A stretch of 33,259 nt of DNA from Phocaeicola_A sp963643925 (GCA_963643925.1 CAVINS010000039.1:1-33259), one strand, 5' to 3'. Positions 1-8,126 are shown, counted from the first letter of the stretch. Made by a program: numbers and translations. The notes: generated by a model not told the origin, from the sequence alone.

Positions 1-69
1 AAGTAGCTCAGTTGATAGAGCATTAGCCTTCCAAGCTGAGGGTCGCGGGTTTGAGCCCCGTCTTCCGCT
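1..69 (+). tRNA. tRNA-Gly(TCC), 5' end cut by window
   Basis: The cloverleaf is readable from acceptor base 5 onward, and about four 5' bases lie outside the window. The anticodon stem TTAGC/GCTGA encloses the loop CTTCCAA, with anticodon TCC at 30-32. The T-arm contains GGTTTGAGCCCC, and the 3' acceptor strand CTTCCGC (62-68) is followed by discriminator T. CCA is not encoded. A strong terminator follows directly. Confidence 0.95.
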
Positions 70-75
70 CTACAC

Positions 76-108
76 AAAGAGAATGTGAATGCCACATTCT
101 CTTTTTTT
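76..108 (+). terminator. Intrinsic terminator after tRNA-Gly
   Basis: A perfect 12-bp stem (76-87 with 93-104) has a 5-nt loop (88-92) and runs into a T tract at 102-108. It sits seven bases after the tRNA and should end that transcript. Confidence 0.9.
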
Positions 109-241
109 CGTATACCCCAGCTTAGACGCCAGCCAATCTACATGAGGAGGCTCGGACAATCCAGCAAACACAACTTAGCTTATTCGGGAAAAGATTATGA
201 AATCGACAAAGCGCGGAAGGAATCACCCTCATAAAAGAACA
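109..241. other. Intergenic, no gene seen
   Basis: This gap lies between the tRNA-Gly terminator and the terminator of the opposing tRNA operon. I see no convincing ORF, RNA gene or repeat in it. Confidence 0.6.
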
Positions 242-271
242 AAAGTTTACGCTTTCACAAGCATAAACTTT
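236..271 (-). terminator. Intrinsic terminator of the tRNA-Cys/tRNA-Ser operon
   Basis: On the minus strand an 11-bp stem (261-271 with 242-252, one G-T pair) with an 8-nt loop is followed by a T-rich tail read across 241-230. It lies about 30 nt past the tRNA-Ser 3' end. Confidence 0.75.
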
Positions 272-299
272 CTAAACGAAAACAACTATATTTAATATG

Positions 300-387
300 C
301 GGAAGCTGGGGGATTCGAACCCCCGGTACGATAAATTCGTACGGCAGTTTAGCAAACTGCTGGTTTCAGCCACTCACCCAAACTTCC
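300..387 (-). tRNA. tRNA-Ser(GCT)
   Basis: This is a class II tRNA of 88 nt with the long variable arm expected for serine. The acceptor stem pairs 381-387 with 301-307, and discriminator G is at 300. The anticodon GCT is read from plus positions 351-353. CCA is not encoded. It is the second gene of a two-tRNA transcript, 17 nt after tRNA-Cys. Confidence 0.95.
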
Positions 388-404
388 AATCCACATCTGA
401 TTGG

Positions 405-475
405 AGGTACCTAGCAGATTCGAACTGCTGTAAGCGGTTTTGCAGACCGTTACCTAGCCACTCGGTCAAGGTACC
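405..475 (-). tRNA. tRNA-Cys(GCA)
   Basis: This 71-nt tRNA has a GGTACCT/AGGTACC acceptor stem (469-475 with 406-412). Discriminator U at 405 is the identity base for cysteine. The anticodon GCA is read from plus 441-443. It is the first gene of the tRNA-Cys/tRNA-Ser operon. Confidence 0.95.
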
Positions 476-496
476 TTGTTTTATTGTTTGCGGATG

Positions 497-528
497 CAAA
501 GGTAAGGCAAATGTTTGAACCGTGCAAC
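497..528 (-). promoter_or_regulatory. Bacteroidetes-type promoter for the tRNA-Cys/Ser operon
   Basis: On the minus strand a perfect -7 box TACCTTTG is read from 504 to 497, and a GTTG -33-like element lies about 20 nt upstream (525-528). It ends about 20 nt before the tRNA-Cys 5' end. Confidence 0.6.
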
Positions 529-734
529 TATTCGCAGCAACTTTTTCTATTTTTCTTCATCCATTTGCCGCACTTACGTTGTTTTTCCTCATACATCCGC
601 CTCAAATCGCACACTGAGTCACAATGTGAGCAAGGATTGTCGCCCTCTTTCACCTGGCGGACGCTGCGATAAACCCGCGACGCGACCCAAACCACACAGA
701 GTGTCACGATAACGTAAACGATGAAATCTTGCAT
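528..734 (-). CDS. FeoB-associated Cys-rich membrane protein
   Basis: This 68-residue protein has one N-terminal membrane helix (about residues 4-20) followed by a short cytoplasmic tail rich in Cys: CSHC then C at about 35-42, and CC near the end. Size, layout and position directly behind feoB match the FeoB-associated Cys-rich membrane protein family. Its exact job is not settled; a role as a small FeoC-like partner or metal-handling tail of the ferrous-iron transporter is inference. The start is well supported by an AAGGAGG ribosome site just upstream of the ATG. It begins about 25 nt after the feoAB stop and should be co-transcribed with it. Confidence 0.88.
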   Translation of the reverse strand: MQDFIVYVIVTLCVVWVASRVYRSVRQVKEGDNPCSHCDSVCDLRRMYEEKQRKCGKWMKKNRKSCCE

Positions 735-759
735 AACGCCCCTCCTTTCTTACGTCCAT

Positions 760-3303
760 TTAGAATCCCAGCAACCTACCGCCTTGGTAGACCACAAAGG
801 CAACTGTCCAAGCCAAGGCCGTCGTGTAGCAGGCTGCGAAGAGTGCCCATTTCCATTTACCTGACTCCTGTTTGATGGCCGCCAGCGTGGCAATGCACGG
901 GAAGTAGATGAGCACGAACAGCATATAGCTCAAGCCCGCCAACGGAGCAATGGGCAGATGTTGTGACAAGCTGAACGATTCGTCCTCAGCAGCCTCACCG
1001 GCATAGAGCACGCCCAGGGTACTCACCACCAACTCCTTGGCACCGGCACCAGAGAGAAGGCCCACGCTCATCTTCCAGTCGAAGCCCAGTGGCGCGAGCA
1101 CCGGCTCTATGGTCTTGCCAATCTTGCCGATGTAGGAATTCTCCTGTTGCTCGGCTACGGTGTCGTAGGCACTATGGTTAGGGTAGTAACCCAGGAACCA
1201 GATGATGATGGAAGCAATCATGATGATGCCGCCCATCTTCTTCAGGTACTGTTTGCCCTTCTCCCACGTGTGACGGAAGATGGCCTTTGCGGTCGGCATG
1301 CGGTACGGAGGAAGTTCCATCACGAACGGGGTATCATCGCCCCGCACCAACACCTTATTGAAGATACGTGCCATGACGACTGCCAATGCGATACCGGCGG
1401 CATAGAGTCCAAAGAGCACCATGCCCGCATGCTTTGGGAAGAGCGCTGCGGTGATTACCAGATAGATAGGTAACCGTGCGCTGCACGACATCAGCGGGTT
1501 GATGAGCATCGTAATGAGCCGGCTCTTACGATTCTCGATGGTGCGCGAAGCCATGACGGCAGGCACGTTGCAACCGAATCCCATAATCAGAGGGATGAAC
1601 GATTTGCCATGAAGCCCCATCTTGTGCATAATCTTGTCCATGATGAAGGCCGCCCGAGCCATATAGCCGGAGTCCTCCAAAATGGAGATGAAGAAATAGA
1701 GGATGAGGATGTTGGGCAGGAAGACAATGACGCTGCCCACGCCACCCACTATACCGTCGACCAGCAGATCCTTCAGCGACCCGTCGGCCATGCAATCGTT
1801 CAGCAGCCCTCCCAACCAGTCGACCCCGGCCTGCAACCAATCCTGCGGGTAAGTTCCCCACACGAAGGTGGTGTCGAAGATGAGGTAGAGCAACAGGAAG
1901 AAGAGCGGGAAGCCCCACACTTTATGGGTCACCACCGAGTCGATGACGCGCGTCACCTTGCCGGTCTTGCGCATGCTGTTCTGGAAGGTTTCCTTCAAGG
2001 CTCCCTCCACAAATCCGTATTTCGCATCGGTGATGGCCGATTCGGTATCCTCGTTCACCAGCCTCTGGATGCGCTCCGACTCCCGGTTGCGCACCTCCAG
2101 TACCTCTTTTCCATTGGGCAGTTGCAACACCATCTTCTCAAACTCCTTATCGTTCTCCAGTAACTTGATGGCAAGGAAACGGGTGGAGTAGCGGGCGCGG
2201 ATGGACTCATTCTTGCAGATTTCCGTCTGCACTTGCTTGATAGCGGCCTCCAGTTCCTGTCCGTGGTTGATATGTATGTGGCGGATGGTCGGTGTGTTCA
2301 TGCGTCGTTGCAACTTCTCCTTCAGTTCCTGCTTCATGGCCGTCTCGTCCTTTTCGATGTGACGGTCCACCCGCTCCTGCTTCTCGTTGCGGAAGGGACT
2401 GAAGAACTTCTCGTGCCGGTGCACGTGCTCAATGATTTGTTGTTTGATAGGCTGCATCTGCAGGGCGAGGTACGAGTTGATGGCATCGGTGTTCTCGTAG
2501 ACGTTGATGACTTGGTCGAACAGTTGCCCGATGCCCATCTGCTTGCGGCATACGGTCGGCACCATCGGCACGCCAAGCAGTTCGCTCAAGCTCAGGTAGT
2601 CGAGCTTGCTGCCGCTCTCCTCCAGTTCGTCGTACATATTGAGCGCCACCACCATACGTATATCCATATCTATCAGTTGCGTAGTAAGGTAGAGGTTTCG
2701 CTCCAAGTTGGACGAGTCCACCACGTTGATAATGACGTCCGGAGTCTTGTCGATGATGTACTGGCGCACATAAATCTCCTCGGGCGAATAGGCGGACAGT
2801 GAATAGGTTCCCGGCAGATCGATGAGCTGGATAGTGTAGTTCTTATACCTGAATGTACCTTCTTTAGCGTCCACCGTCACGCCGCTGTAGTTGCCCACCC
2901 GTTCGTGGGCGCCGGACGCAATGTTGAAGAGCGAAGTCTTTCCGCAGTTGGGATTGCCCACCAGCGCTACGTTGATGGTGTTGGATCGTCCTTGGGCGAT
3001 GGCCGTCAAGTCGCTGGCGGGTACCTCTTCGGCAATGCCTTCCACCCGAGTCTGTTCTGCCTTATTGGCTTTTGCCTCTTCCTCGCTCACCACCTCTATC
3101 AGCGCCGCCTCTTGTGCCCGAAGGGATACCTCGTAACCCAAGATACGGTATTTGATAGGGTCTCGTAGCGGAGCGTTCAGTACCACCTCCACTGTCTTGC
3201 CCTTGATGAAGCCCATTTCCACAATACGCTTACGGAAGCCACCGTGTCCCAACACTTTGGTTATCACTCCCTTCTCGCCGGTTTTCAGTTCTGACAGACG
3301 CAT
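760..3303 (-). CDS. feoB: Ferrous iron transporter, FeoA-FeoB fusion
   Basis: This is an 847-residue inner-membrane Fe(II) importer. Residues 1-75 are a FeoA (SH3-like) domain fused to FeoB. The FeoB GTPase domain starts at about 110, with P-loop GNPNCGKTS (116-124), a G3 motif DLPG and a G4 motif NMYD. It is followed by a helical region and the membrane permease with Gate-type segments (GYMARAAFIMD, the GFGCNVPA motif and a later GAGAKELVVSTLG). The fused architecture is common in Bacteroidetes. The frame is open for 25 codons further upstream, but ATG at 3303 starts exactly at the FeoA domain, has an AGAAGAA ribosome site, and lies about 25 nt below the promoter, so I chose it. The gene is followed by the Cys-rich partner gene. 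Confidence 0.96.
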   Translation of the reverse strand: MRLSELKTGEKGVITKVLGHGGFRKRIVEMGFIKGKTVEVVLNAPLRDPIKYRILGYEVSLRAQEAALIEVVSEEEAKANKAEQTRVEGIAEEVPASDLTAIAQGRSNTINVALVGNPNCGKTSLFNIASGAHERVGNYSGVTVDAKEGTFRYKNYTIQLIDLPGTYSLSAYSPEEIYVRQYIIDKTPDVIINVVDSSNLERNLYLTTQLIDMDIRMVVALNMYDELEESGSKLDYLSLSELLGVPMVPTVCRKQMGIGQLFDQVINVYENTDAINSYLALQMQPIKQQIIEHVHRHEKFFSPFRNEKQERVDRHIEKDETAMKQELKEKLQRRMNTPTIRHIHINHGQELEAAIKQVQTEICKNESIRARYSTRFLAIKLLENDKEFEKMVLQLPNGKEVLEVRNRESERIQRLVNEDTESAITDAKYGFVEGALKETFQNSMRKTGKVTRVIDSVVTHKVWGFPLFFLLLYLIFDTTFVWGTYPQDWLQAGVDWLGGLLNDCMADGSLKDLLVDGIVGGVGSVIVFLPNILILYFFISILEDSGYMARAAFIMDKIMHKMGLHGKSFIPLIMGFGCNVPAVMASRTIENRKSRLITMLINPLMSCSARLPIYLVITAALFPKHAGMVLFGLYAAGIALAVVMARIFNKVLVRGDDTPFVMELPPYRMPTAKAIFRHTWEKGKQYLKKMGGIIMIASIIIWFLGYYPNHSAYDTVAEQQENSYIGKIGKTIEPVLAPLGFDWKMSVGLLSGAGAKELVVSTLGVLYAGEAAEDESFSLSQHLPIAPLAGLSYMLFVLIYFPCIATLAAIKQESGKWKWALFAACYTTALAWTVAFVVYQGGRLLGF

Positions 3304-3332
3304 ATGTTCTTCTTTTTGTTTATTCTCGCTTG

Positions 3333-3364
3333 CAAAGATAGACCATTGTACGCATGCATGCAAA
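3333..3364 (-). promoter_or_regulatory. Bacteroidetes-type promoter of feoAB
   Basis: The minus strand carries TTTG (3364-3361), a 20-nt spacer, then TATCTTTG (3340-3333). This is a full match to the -33/-7 pattern of the Bacteroidetes primary sigma factor. The predicted leader to the feoAB ATG is about 25 nt. I saw no clear Fur box by eye. Confidence 0.75.
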
Positions 3365-3501
3365 TTATTTAGATTCAATTAAAATAGACAACAGCTACCA
3401 GAGCGCATGTATCATTGCTTGGCTAACGGCTTCATCCCGACTCCTTGCCATCCATCGTACGATTCTTTCCATCACAGTCCCGATATTCGGCCGAATTTAT
3501 G

Positions 3502-3509
3502 TAAGTTTG
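3502..3509 (+). promoter_or_regulatory. Candidate -7 element for tilS
   Basis: TAAGTTTG fits TAnnTTTG and lies about 58 nt before the tilS ATG on the correct strand. No TTTG is present at the expected -33 distance, so this is weaker than the feoAB promoter. Confidence 0.35.
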
Positions 3510-3566
3510 CCTTCGAATTGGAGAGGCCGGGACTTTCGGCTTACTATACCTTATTATATATAGGAT

Positions 3567-5078
3567 ATGTTTCTACGGAAAATCAAGACATACATCAGCG
3601 CGCATCGCCTGCTCGACGAGGGTCAGCGAGTGATAGTCGCCTTGAGCGGAGGAGCCGACTCGGTGGCTTTGCTTCACGTGCTCCAGCAGTTGGGTTATGC
3701 ATCAGAGGCAGTGCATTGCAATTTTCACTTGCGGGGCGAAGAGTCGATGCGCGACGAGCGGTTTGTCCGTTCACTGTGCGAGCGGCTTAATGTTCCATTG
3801 CGAGTGGTGAACTTCGACACGACGGAGTATGCAGCCGCTCACCACATCTCTATAGAGATGGCCGCACGCGACCTGCGCTACGACTATTTCCGCAAAGTGG
3901 CCGACGAAGAGGGTATTATAGCCGTTGCCGTGGCTCATCATCTGAACGACAGTGCCGAGACATTTCTGCTGAACCTGATGCGCGGCACCGGCATCAACGG
4001 CCTGCGGGGCATCCGTCCCAAGAACGGACTGATAGTGCGCCCGCTGCTGTGCATCACCCGCCAGGAGATTCTCGCGTACCTCGAAGGTCTGGGCCAACCG
4101 TACGTCACCGACAGCACCAACCTGCAGGACGATTTCACGCGAAACAAGATTCGTCTGAAGCTCCTCCCCTTGATGCAGACCATCAACCCCTCTGTGCAAC
4201 AGAGCATCGTAGCCACCGCCGATCGCCTCTCCGAGTTGGCCGATGTCTACACCCGACTCATTGACGAAGGGAAGTCGCGCGTCACCGCTCCCCTGCCCGA
4301 AGCCGAAGGAACATCCTTCACTGTAGATTCCACTGCTCTGCTCCGTGAGCCCATGCCCGAGAGTCTGCTGTTCGAGCTGCTTCACCCCTGCGGCTTCAAC
4401 TCCGCCCAAGTGAGTACCATCTTCGCCCAGCTGCAAACGGACATCTCCGGCCGTACCTTCCTCTCCCCCACCTGGCGTGCAGTGAAGGACCGCCACCGAC
4501 TATTGGTCACACCATTAGCAACAACCTCCGATGGTAGCCTCAACACCTCTCCCGCTGAGGTGATAACCATCGAAGAAGACGGAACGGTCCACTATGATGA
4601 AGGAGCGCCTAAGGCAAACGGACGGAAAGGGTTAGACAGGGGCAAGCCTACACTCAACGAAGACAGTGTAATGTCTTCGTTGGACAGAAACAAGTATTCA
4701 ACGAACGGTAGAGCGTTCGAGATTCCGTTCGACGGAAACAAGCAACTGCGCATTAGTCTTTTGCCACGTCCCGAAGGCTTCGTCATCCCCCGCAGCAAGA
4801 GCTGCGTCTGCCTCGATGTCGACAAGGTGCAGTTTCCCCTCACCCTCCGTCGTTGGCGGCATGGTGACAAGTTCATCCCCTTTGGCATGAAGGGCCAGAA
4901 GAACGTGAGCGACTACCTGACCGACCGCAAATTCTCGCTCCTGCAGAAAGAGCATCAATGGGTCCTCTGCACCGCCGACCGCATCCTATGGCTAGTTGGC
5001 GAACGCCCCGACGACCGATTCAAAGTGCAGGAGAGCACAAGCCGGTTGATGAAGGTGGAAGTAATCGAACATCACTAA
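3567..5078 (+). CDS. tilS: tRNA(Ile)-lysidine synthase
   Basis: The enzyme ligates lysine to C34 of tRNA-Ile(CAU) using ATP, which makes it read AUA codons; it is normally essential. The N-type ATP pyrophosphatase P-loop SGGADS is at residues 27-32, followed by family blocks around MAARDLRYDYF, HHLNDSAETFLLNLMRGTG and RPLL..R.EI, then TDSTN and RNKIRLKLLP. The C-terminal TilS domain (LRRWRHGDKFIPFGM, KNVSDYL) is present near 430-460. At 503 residues the protein is longer than the usual roughly 430-450. The extra length is a low-complexity polar stretch at about 335-390 between the central and C-terminal domains. It is divergent from feoAB and convergent with the hypothetical gene that ends 17 nt downstream. 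Confidence 0.95.
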   Translation: MFLRKIKTYISAHRLLDEGQRVIVALSGGADSVALLHVLQQLGYASEAVHCNFHLRGEESMRDERFVRSLCERLNVPLRVVNFDTTEYAAAHHISIEMAARDLRYDYFRKVADEEGIIAVAVAHHLNDSAETFLLNLMRGTGINGLRGIRPKNGLIVRPLLCITRQEILAYLEGLGQPYVTDSTNLQDDFTRNKIRLKLLPLMQTINPSVQQSIVATADRLSELADVYTRLIDEGKSRVTAPLPEAEGTSFTVDSTALLREPMPESLLFELLHPCGFNSAQVSTIFAQLQTDISGRTFLSPTWRAVKDRHRLLVTPLATTSDGSLNTSPAEVITIEEDGTVHYDEGAPKANGRKGLDRGKPTLNEDSVMSSLDRNKYSTNGRAFEIPFDGNKQLRISLLPRPEGFVIPRSKSCVCLDVDKVQFPLTLRRWRHGDKFIPFGMKGQKNVSDYLTDRKFSLLQKEHQWVLCTADRILWLVGERPDDRFKVQESTSRLMKVEVIEHH

Positions 5079-5095
5079 TCTTTTAGCCGCAAGAA

Positions 5096-5563
5096 TCAAT
5101 CATTGTTTTCTTCCGAATTATTAGAGCGGAATATTAACTTCCAACCGCTTTTACCATTGTTGCGTATAAGCAACAAAAGACAGAATAATACACAAATCAC
5201 TATTGATACGAACAGATGAACGCCCAAATCACTATAAGTTCCCATGATTGTACAAATAACGACAGGGTTAATTAACTGAAATGCGAAAAAAGTCCATACC
5301 GCCCATTTTTTCTTACACGAAACGAAATACAGCAAAGCAATAACCACCAAGCTCACCATAATATTGTAATAGCAGCTCAACTGGTATGATGAACCTCTAA
5401 CAGCTCCGTCATACTCAGTCAGCATTCCCATGTATTGCAACTTTTGAACCTGATTTAATATATTGAAGACATGATTTATTATAAATACAACAAATATCAA
5501 AGTTGTTATAAAACTTAAACTTTCAGATTTTTTACCCATAATTATGCAAGCATTTATTATCAT
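5096..5563 (-). CDS. Hypothetical four-helix membrane protein
   Basis: I do not recognise this 155-residue protein. It has four hydrophobic segments (about 18-37, 67-85, 90-108 and 115-133) and a charged Asn/Glu-rich C-terminus, so it is most likely an inner-membrane protein. A second ATG eight codons in (MGKKSES) would give a more usual N-terminus. Neither start has a visible ribosome site, so the start is uncertain. Base composition is clearly more A+T-rich than tilS beside it, which suggests accessory or acquired DNA. It is the first gene of the accessory island when read from the left. Confidence 0.6.
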   Translation of the reverse strand: MIINACIIMGKKSESLSFITTLIFVVFIINHVFNILNQVQKLQYMGMLTEYDGAVRGSSYQLSCYYNIMVSLVVIALLYFVSCKKKWAVWTFFAFQLINPVVICTIMGTYSDLGVHLFVSIVICVLFCLLLLIRNNGKSGWKLIFRSNNSEENND

Positions 5564-5660
5564 TCAAAATTCATCAACACTTTTAAAGATATTTCCCCTT
5601 TTGGGGAATATCAAGAATAGTTCCTCTTTGTCTAAATGATTCGAAAACAAGGATACTTAG

Positions 5661-5855
5661 TTACCCTCTTTTGTTCTTTCCAAAGAGTTTATCATGAACA
5701 ACATCTTTAGTAAGACTATATACTAAGAATGCGATTAACGCATTAACAAAAAGACCTATACCTCCACCAAAGATAAAGACACAAGCCGAACTACAAACGA
5801 TAAGTGCAGACAATGCAATAATCGCCATAATAATCACATACAAAACCTTTTTCAT
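5661..5855 (-). CDS. Small two-helix membrane protein
   Basis: This is a 64-residue protein of unknown function. It has an N-terminal hydrophobic segment (about 4-24), a Gly-rich turn GGGIG, a second segment (about 33-48) and a basic tail (KLFGKNKRG). Its ATG overlaps the stop codon of the upstream exported-protein gene by four bases (ATGA), a typical translational coupling. The two are therefore likely made together, perhaps as partners at the envelope; that last point is inference. Confidence 0.6.
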   Translation of the reverse strand: MKKVLYVIIMAIIALSALIVCSSACVFIFGGGIGLFVNALIAFLVYSLTKDVVHDKLFGKNKRG

Positions 5856-6445
5856 AATTTAAAATTTAAACTGTTAATAAATGATTGCATTTGAAGTTCC
5901 CAAAGTTCTTTCTCTTTTGTCCTATAGCTTACTATGATATTAAAAGCACACGATTTGAAATAAAACTGCATATCGATAACCAGCACTGGAGATGTTCCCA
6001 AAATTGCAGCAGGTCTTTGAAACTTTCGAACGATTGCATAAGAGTTACCAACTTTTTTCACCGACAATGGATACCATATAAAATCCGCTGAATTACCATA
6101 ACGTTGGACGATTTCGTCATGATAGGATGGCTCCATATAATCGATTTCCACAGGGCCTACCTTTTCTAATATCTCTTGATTCAAGATACTTGTCTTAGAA
6201 TAGTAAATCAATATTCTTGAGTACGTTGAAATATCATAAGGCATAAACACAATATTATCCTTAATCAACGCGCTCAATGGGATAGCACATTTATCTCTAC
6301 TAAACGTTCCATACTTGTATTTTTGTCTCATTCCATCCGAGAGCTGAAAAGACAGCACGTCATCAATGGTGTAGGTAATCTTCTGAGCATCAACTATAAA
6401 TAAATTGAAGAGAAGCATTAAAGTAAGCATCAATCTATTGCACAT
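5852..6445 (-). CDS. Hypothetical exported protein
   Basis: From ATG at 6445 the product is 197 residues. It starts with a signal-peptide-like segment (MLTLMLLFNLFIVDAQ) and a likely cut after DAQ. The frame is open to 6577, but the extra N-terminal part is unlike a protein start, so I begin at 6445; the next ATG at 6430 is also possible. The mature part is a mixed polar domain ending in FINSLNF, a closing pattern seen in small secreted domains that resemble PsbP/Mog1 folds, but I cannot assign a family. Its stop overlaps the start of the 64-residue membrane protein by ATGA. Composition is A+T-rich. Confidence 0.6.
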   Translation of the reverse strand: MCNRLMLTLMLLFNLFIVDAQKITYTIDDVLSFQLSDGMRQKYKYGTFSRDKCAIPLSALIKDNIVFMPYDISTYSRILIYYSKTSILNQEILEKVGPVEIDYMEPSYHDEIVQRYGNSADFIWYPLSVKKVGNSYAIVRKFQRPAAILGTSPVLVIDMQFYFKSCAFNIIVSYRTKEKELWELQMQSFINSLNFKL

Positions 6446-6509
6446 AACACATACGTTTCTTCGGCTTGCATACCCATAAGACCGACAACAACAAAAAAAA
6501 GCGTGGGTG

Positions 6510-6713
6510 CTATTGAATATTACTACGTTGAGGCTCTGGACAGCCAAAGTCAAGTAATAAACAATAGCCCACGCCAATTGATATATTTACCACATCACAG
6601 AGTGGATATACAACATTGACGTGAGCGTTCTTGCCTATTATCCTTGACTTGTGAAATTGTCCAGATTCCAACGTAGGATAATATGTCAAACGCTCTTCGT
6701 TAACTATGTACAT
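6510..6713 (-). CDS. Short ORF, possible gene remnant
   Basis: An ORF of 67 residues starts at ATG 6713 with MYIVNEERLTYYPT. The frame is open up to 6809, but the promoter-like signal at 6777-6806 argues for the internal start. The middle (HVNVVYPL, then NISIGVGY) alternates polar and hydrophobic residues like beta-barrel strands, so this could be the end of a lost outer-membrane protein or a small real gene. There is no recognised family. It lies 64 nt before the exported-protein start and could share its transcript. Confidence 0.3.
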   Translation of the reverse strand: MYIVNEERLTYYPTLESGQFHKSRIIGKNAHVNVVYPLCDVVNISIGVGYCLLLDFGCPEPQRSNIQ

Positions 6714-6776
6714 TAGTGCTCTTCTTGGATAAAAGCACTTAATGTCAACAAAGAAAAGAAGATTTTTATTAACTTG

Positions 6777-6806
6777 CAAAAATAAAATTGTTTTTTTACT
6801 TTCAAA
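6777..6806 (-). promoter_or_regulatory. Candidate promoter of the hypothetical exported/membrane gene cluster
   Basis: The minus strand has TTTG (6806-6803), an 18-nt spacer, then TATTTTTG (6784-6777), which fits TTTG/TAnnTTTG. The surrounding DNA is very A+T-rich, so chance matches are more likely than elsewhere. Confidence 0.45.
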
Positions 6807-6809
6807 CAA

Positions 6810-6967
6810 GATTTTTTCTCTTTCAAGAGTAAGATATCATAAAAAATATACGTTTTCAAGCAATCGCAATTAATTAGAATATGTTAGAATTCATTGGGTA
6901 TAGAGAGTTCCAGTACTCTATTTAGTCTGTATATGCCACGATATACATATATACGCACTATTATTCA
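6810..6967. other. A+T-rich intergenic stretch
   Basis: No gene is seen. A small inverted repeat, GTATAT with ATATAC, lies around 6929-6946. The stretch separates the hypothetical cluster from the first copy of the 225-bp repeat. Confidence 0.4.
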
Positions 6968-7147
6968 TTAGATTACAGCATAGTTCTTCATCCCGTTCGT
7001 CATCTTGAAGACAACGGCAAAGTTTCCGCTGCTCATGACGGGGTCACCCCGGTCGTCCAGCACCGGACGAAGGTTGGACAGCTTATCGAAGTTTTCCTCG
7101 GCGCTCAGTATCGCCGCTTTATATTCAAATATGAGTGGGTATTGCAT
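6968..7147 (-). pseudogene. Truncated kinase-like N-terminus, copy 1
   Basis: The ORF encodes 59 residues, starting MQYPLIFEYKAAILSAEENF and containing MSSGNFAVVFKM. It is identical to copy 2 through residue 57 and then stops after the unrelated ending VI. The pattern MSSGNFAVVFKM followed, in copy 2, by YAIKCF resembles the glycine loop and VAIK-like lysine of a protein-kinase fold. Such N-termini head large multi-domain kinase-like proteins in Bacteroides. Here the gene ends before the lysine, so it cannot encode a kinase. The first 171 coding bases, leader and promoter all lie within the duplicated segment. I treat it as a gene fragment; whether the short peptide is made is unknown. Confidence 0.6.
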
Positions 7148-7201
7148 AATTCATTCATGTTTTCAACTATTAGACTCAGATGCTACAAAGGTACGCATTT
7201 C
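6977..7201. repeat. 225-bp perfect direct repeat, copy A
   Basis: Base-for-base identical to 8264-8488 with a constant offset of 1287. It spans the -7 box TACCTTTG (7186-7193, minus strand), the leader, and the first 57 codons of the kinase-like fragment. Both edges diverge abruptly from copy B. Confidence 0.97.
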
Positions 7202-7253
7202 CTCCATACCAAATAAACAATCAAATCCATAAAAACGCCACCGAGAATAACTA

Positions 7254-7271
7254 ATAGGAATAACTTCCTAT
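7254..7271. other. Small perfect hairpin after the GNAT gene
   Basis: ATAGGAA and TTCCTAT flank the 4-nt loop TAAC. It lies about 45 nt beyond the GNAT stop. No T tract follows on the minus strand, so a terminator role is only possible. Confidence 0.35.
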
Positions 7272-7317
7272 AAATGATGAATAATTATCCACTTTCCTTT
7301 ACCAACGTGAAGGGTAG

Positions 7318-7908
7318 TTACTGCATCACATCACACATTAGATCATAATACATAAGACGAGTATTAAGAGTGACATCTGCACCCAAATGACGATAGGACT
7401 TCTCCTGAATCTCAGTACTGAACACAGTAACAAAACCATTTGATTCATAGAATGAGAGAGTCGAGGGATTGTTGTATGCATCAACCAGTACATAACGGCA
7501 ACCAGTCTTGTTGTAAGGGTCGAGAAACCAAAACCGAATGTATTGAAGAGTATCACTTCCGACATGTCTTGACCGGAATTCCGTCGACACACCCAATCGT
7601 GCAACCAATACCGCCGGATAATCCTTCAAAGCCTTCACATGAGGTATGTTGGCCTCTATCTTTTTCTTTCGTGCATTTGGCAAATCACTCACCCGTATGC
7701 CTGCATTGGCAAGCGTAAAAGCACAGACTATCTTCTTTGGGTTGGACTTCAGTCTATAGCAATAGGTCTTTCCGAGCAATTGCCTAGCATATGCAAAGCA
7801 GTCACTGGTAAAGAATTCATCAAGGTCTTTATCGCCACAGGCAAAGCCCGCCATGTCCTGTGCTTCGTTCAACACGCTAAGGATGCACTCATCATACAGG
7901 AAACTCAT
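7318..7908 (-). CDS. GNAT-family acetyltransferase, TacT-like toxin candidate
   Basis: This 196-residue protein has the layout of GNAT toxins: an N-terminal FACGDKDLDEFF stretch, the central AVLVARLGVSTEFR block followed by the acetyl-CoA-binding RSRHVGSDTL, then a VDAYNNPSTLSFYESNGF motif typical of the family's C-terminal half. Known TacT/AtaT-type enzymes acetylate aminoacyl-tRNA and stop translation; that activity here is inference from family. The gene overlaps its small upstream neighbour by four bases (ATGA), the coupling usual for toxin-antitoxin pairs, although the neighbour lacks an obvious ribbon-helix-helix DNA-binding sequence. The pair sits between the two 225-bp repeats. A non-toxin acetyltransferase role is the alternative. 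Confidence 0.82.
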   Translation of the reverse strand: MSFLYDECILSVLNEAQDMAGFACGDKDLDEFFTSDCFAYARQLLGKTYCYRLKSNPKKIVCAFTLANAGIRVSDLPNARKKKIEANIPHVKALKDYPAVLVARLGVSTEFRSRHVGSDTLQYIRFWFLDPYNKTGCRYVLVDAYNNPSTLSFYESNGFVTVFSTEIQEKSYRHLGADVTLNTRLMYYDLMCDVMQ

Positions 7909-8099
7909 TCTCTTCGTATCGTTGAGTTTTTGAGGACCTTGCGAACAATAGCCATACCTTGCTCGTATCTCTCACGCACAATCTTTTCCTCTTCAGGAGT
8001 ACGATGGAGGTACTTCTGATAATTGGCTTCCGCCTGTGTTTCAAAGCGCTCGGCCACTTCGCCAGTCAAAACCGGTATAGACGCTATAGGTAATGCCAT
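7905..8099 (-). CDS. Small protein upstream of GNAT, putative antitoxin
   Basis: This 64-residue soluble protein starts MALPIASIPVLTGEVAERF. The rest is charged and probably helical: a region around QAEANYQKYLHRTPEEE, then an amphipathic helix ending in a basic tail. It has no membrane segment and no recognised DNA-binding motif. An AAAGGAT ribosome site precedes the ATG, and the stop overlaps the GNAT start as ATGA. I recall similar small ORFs directly upstream of GNAT genes in other Bacteroides, which supports a conserved pair, but this could not be checked here. An antitoxin role is inferred from position, size and coupling only. Confidence 0.7.
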   Translation of the reverse strand: MALPIASIPVLTGEVAERFETQAEANYQKYLHRTPEEEKIVRERYEQGMAIVRKVLKNSTIRRE

Positions 8100-8126
8100 A
8101 TTCTAATCCTTTACTTTGTTTATTTG

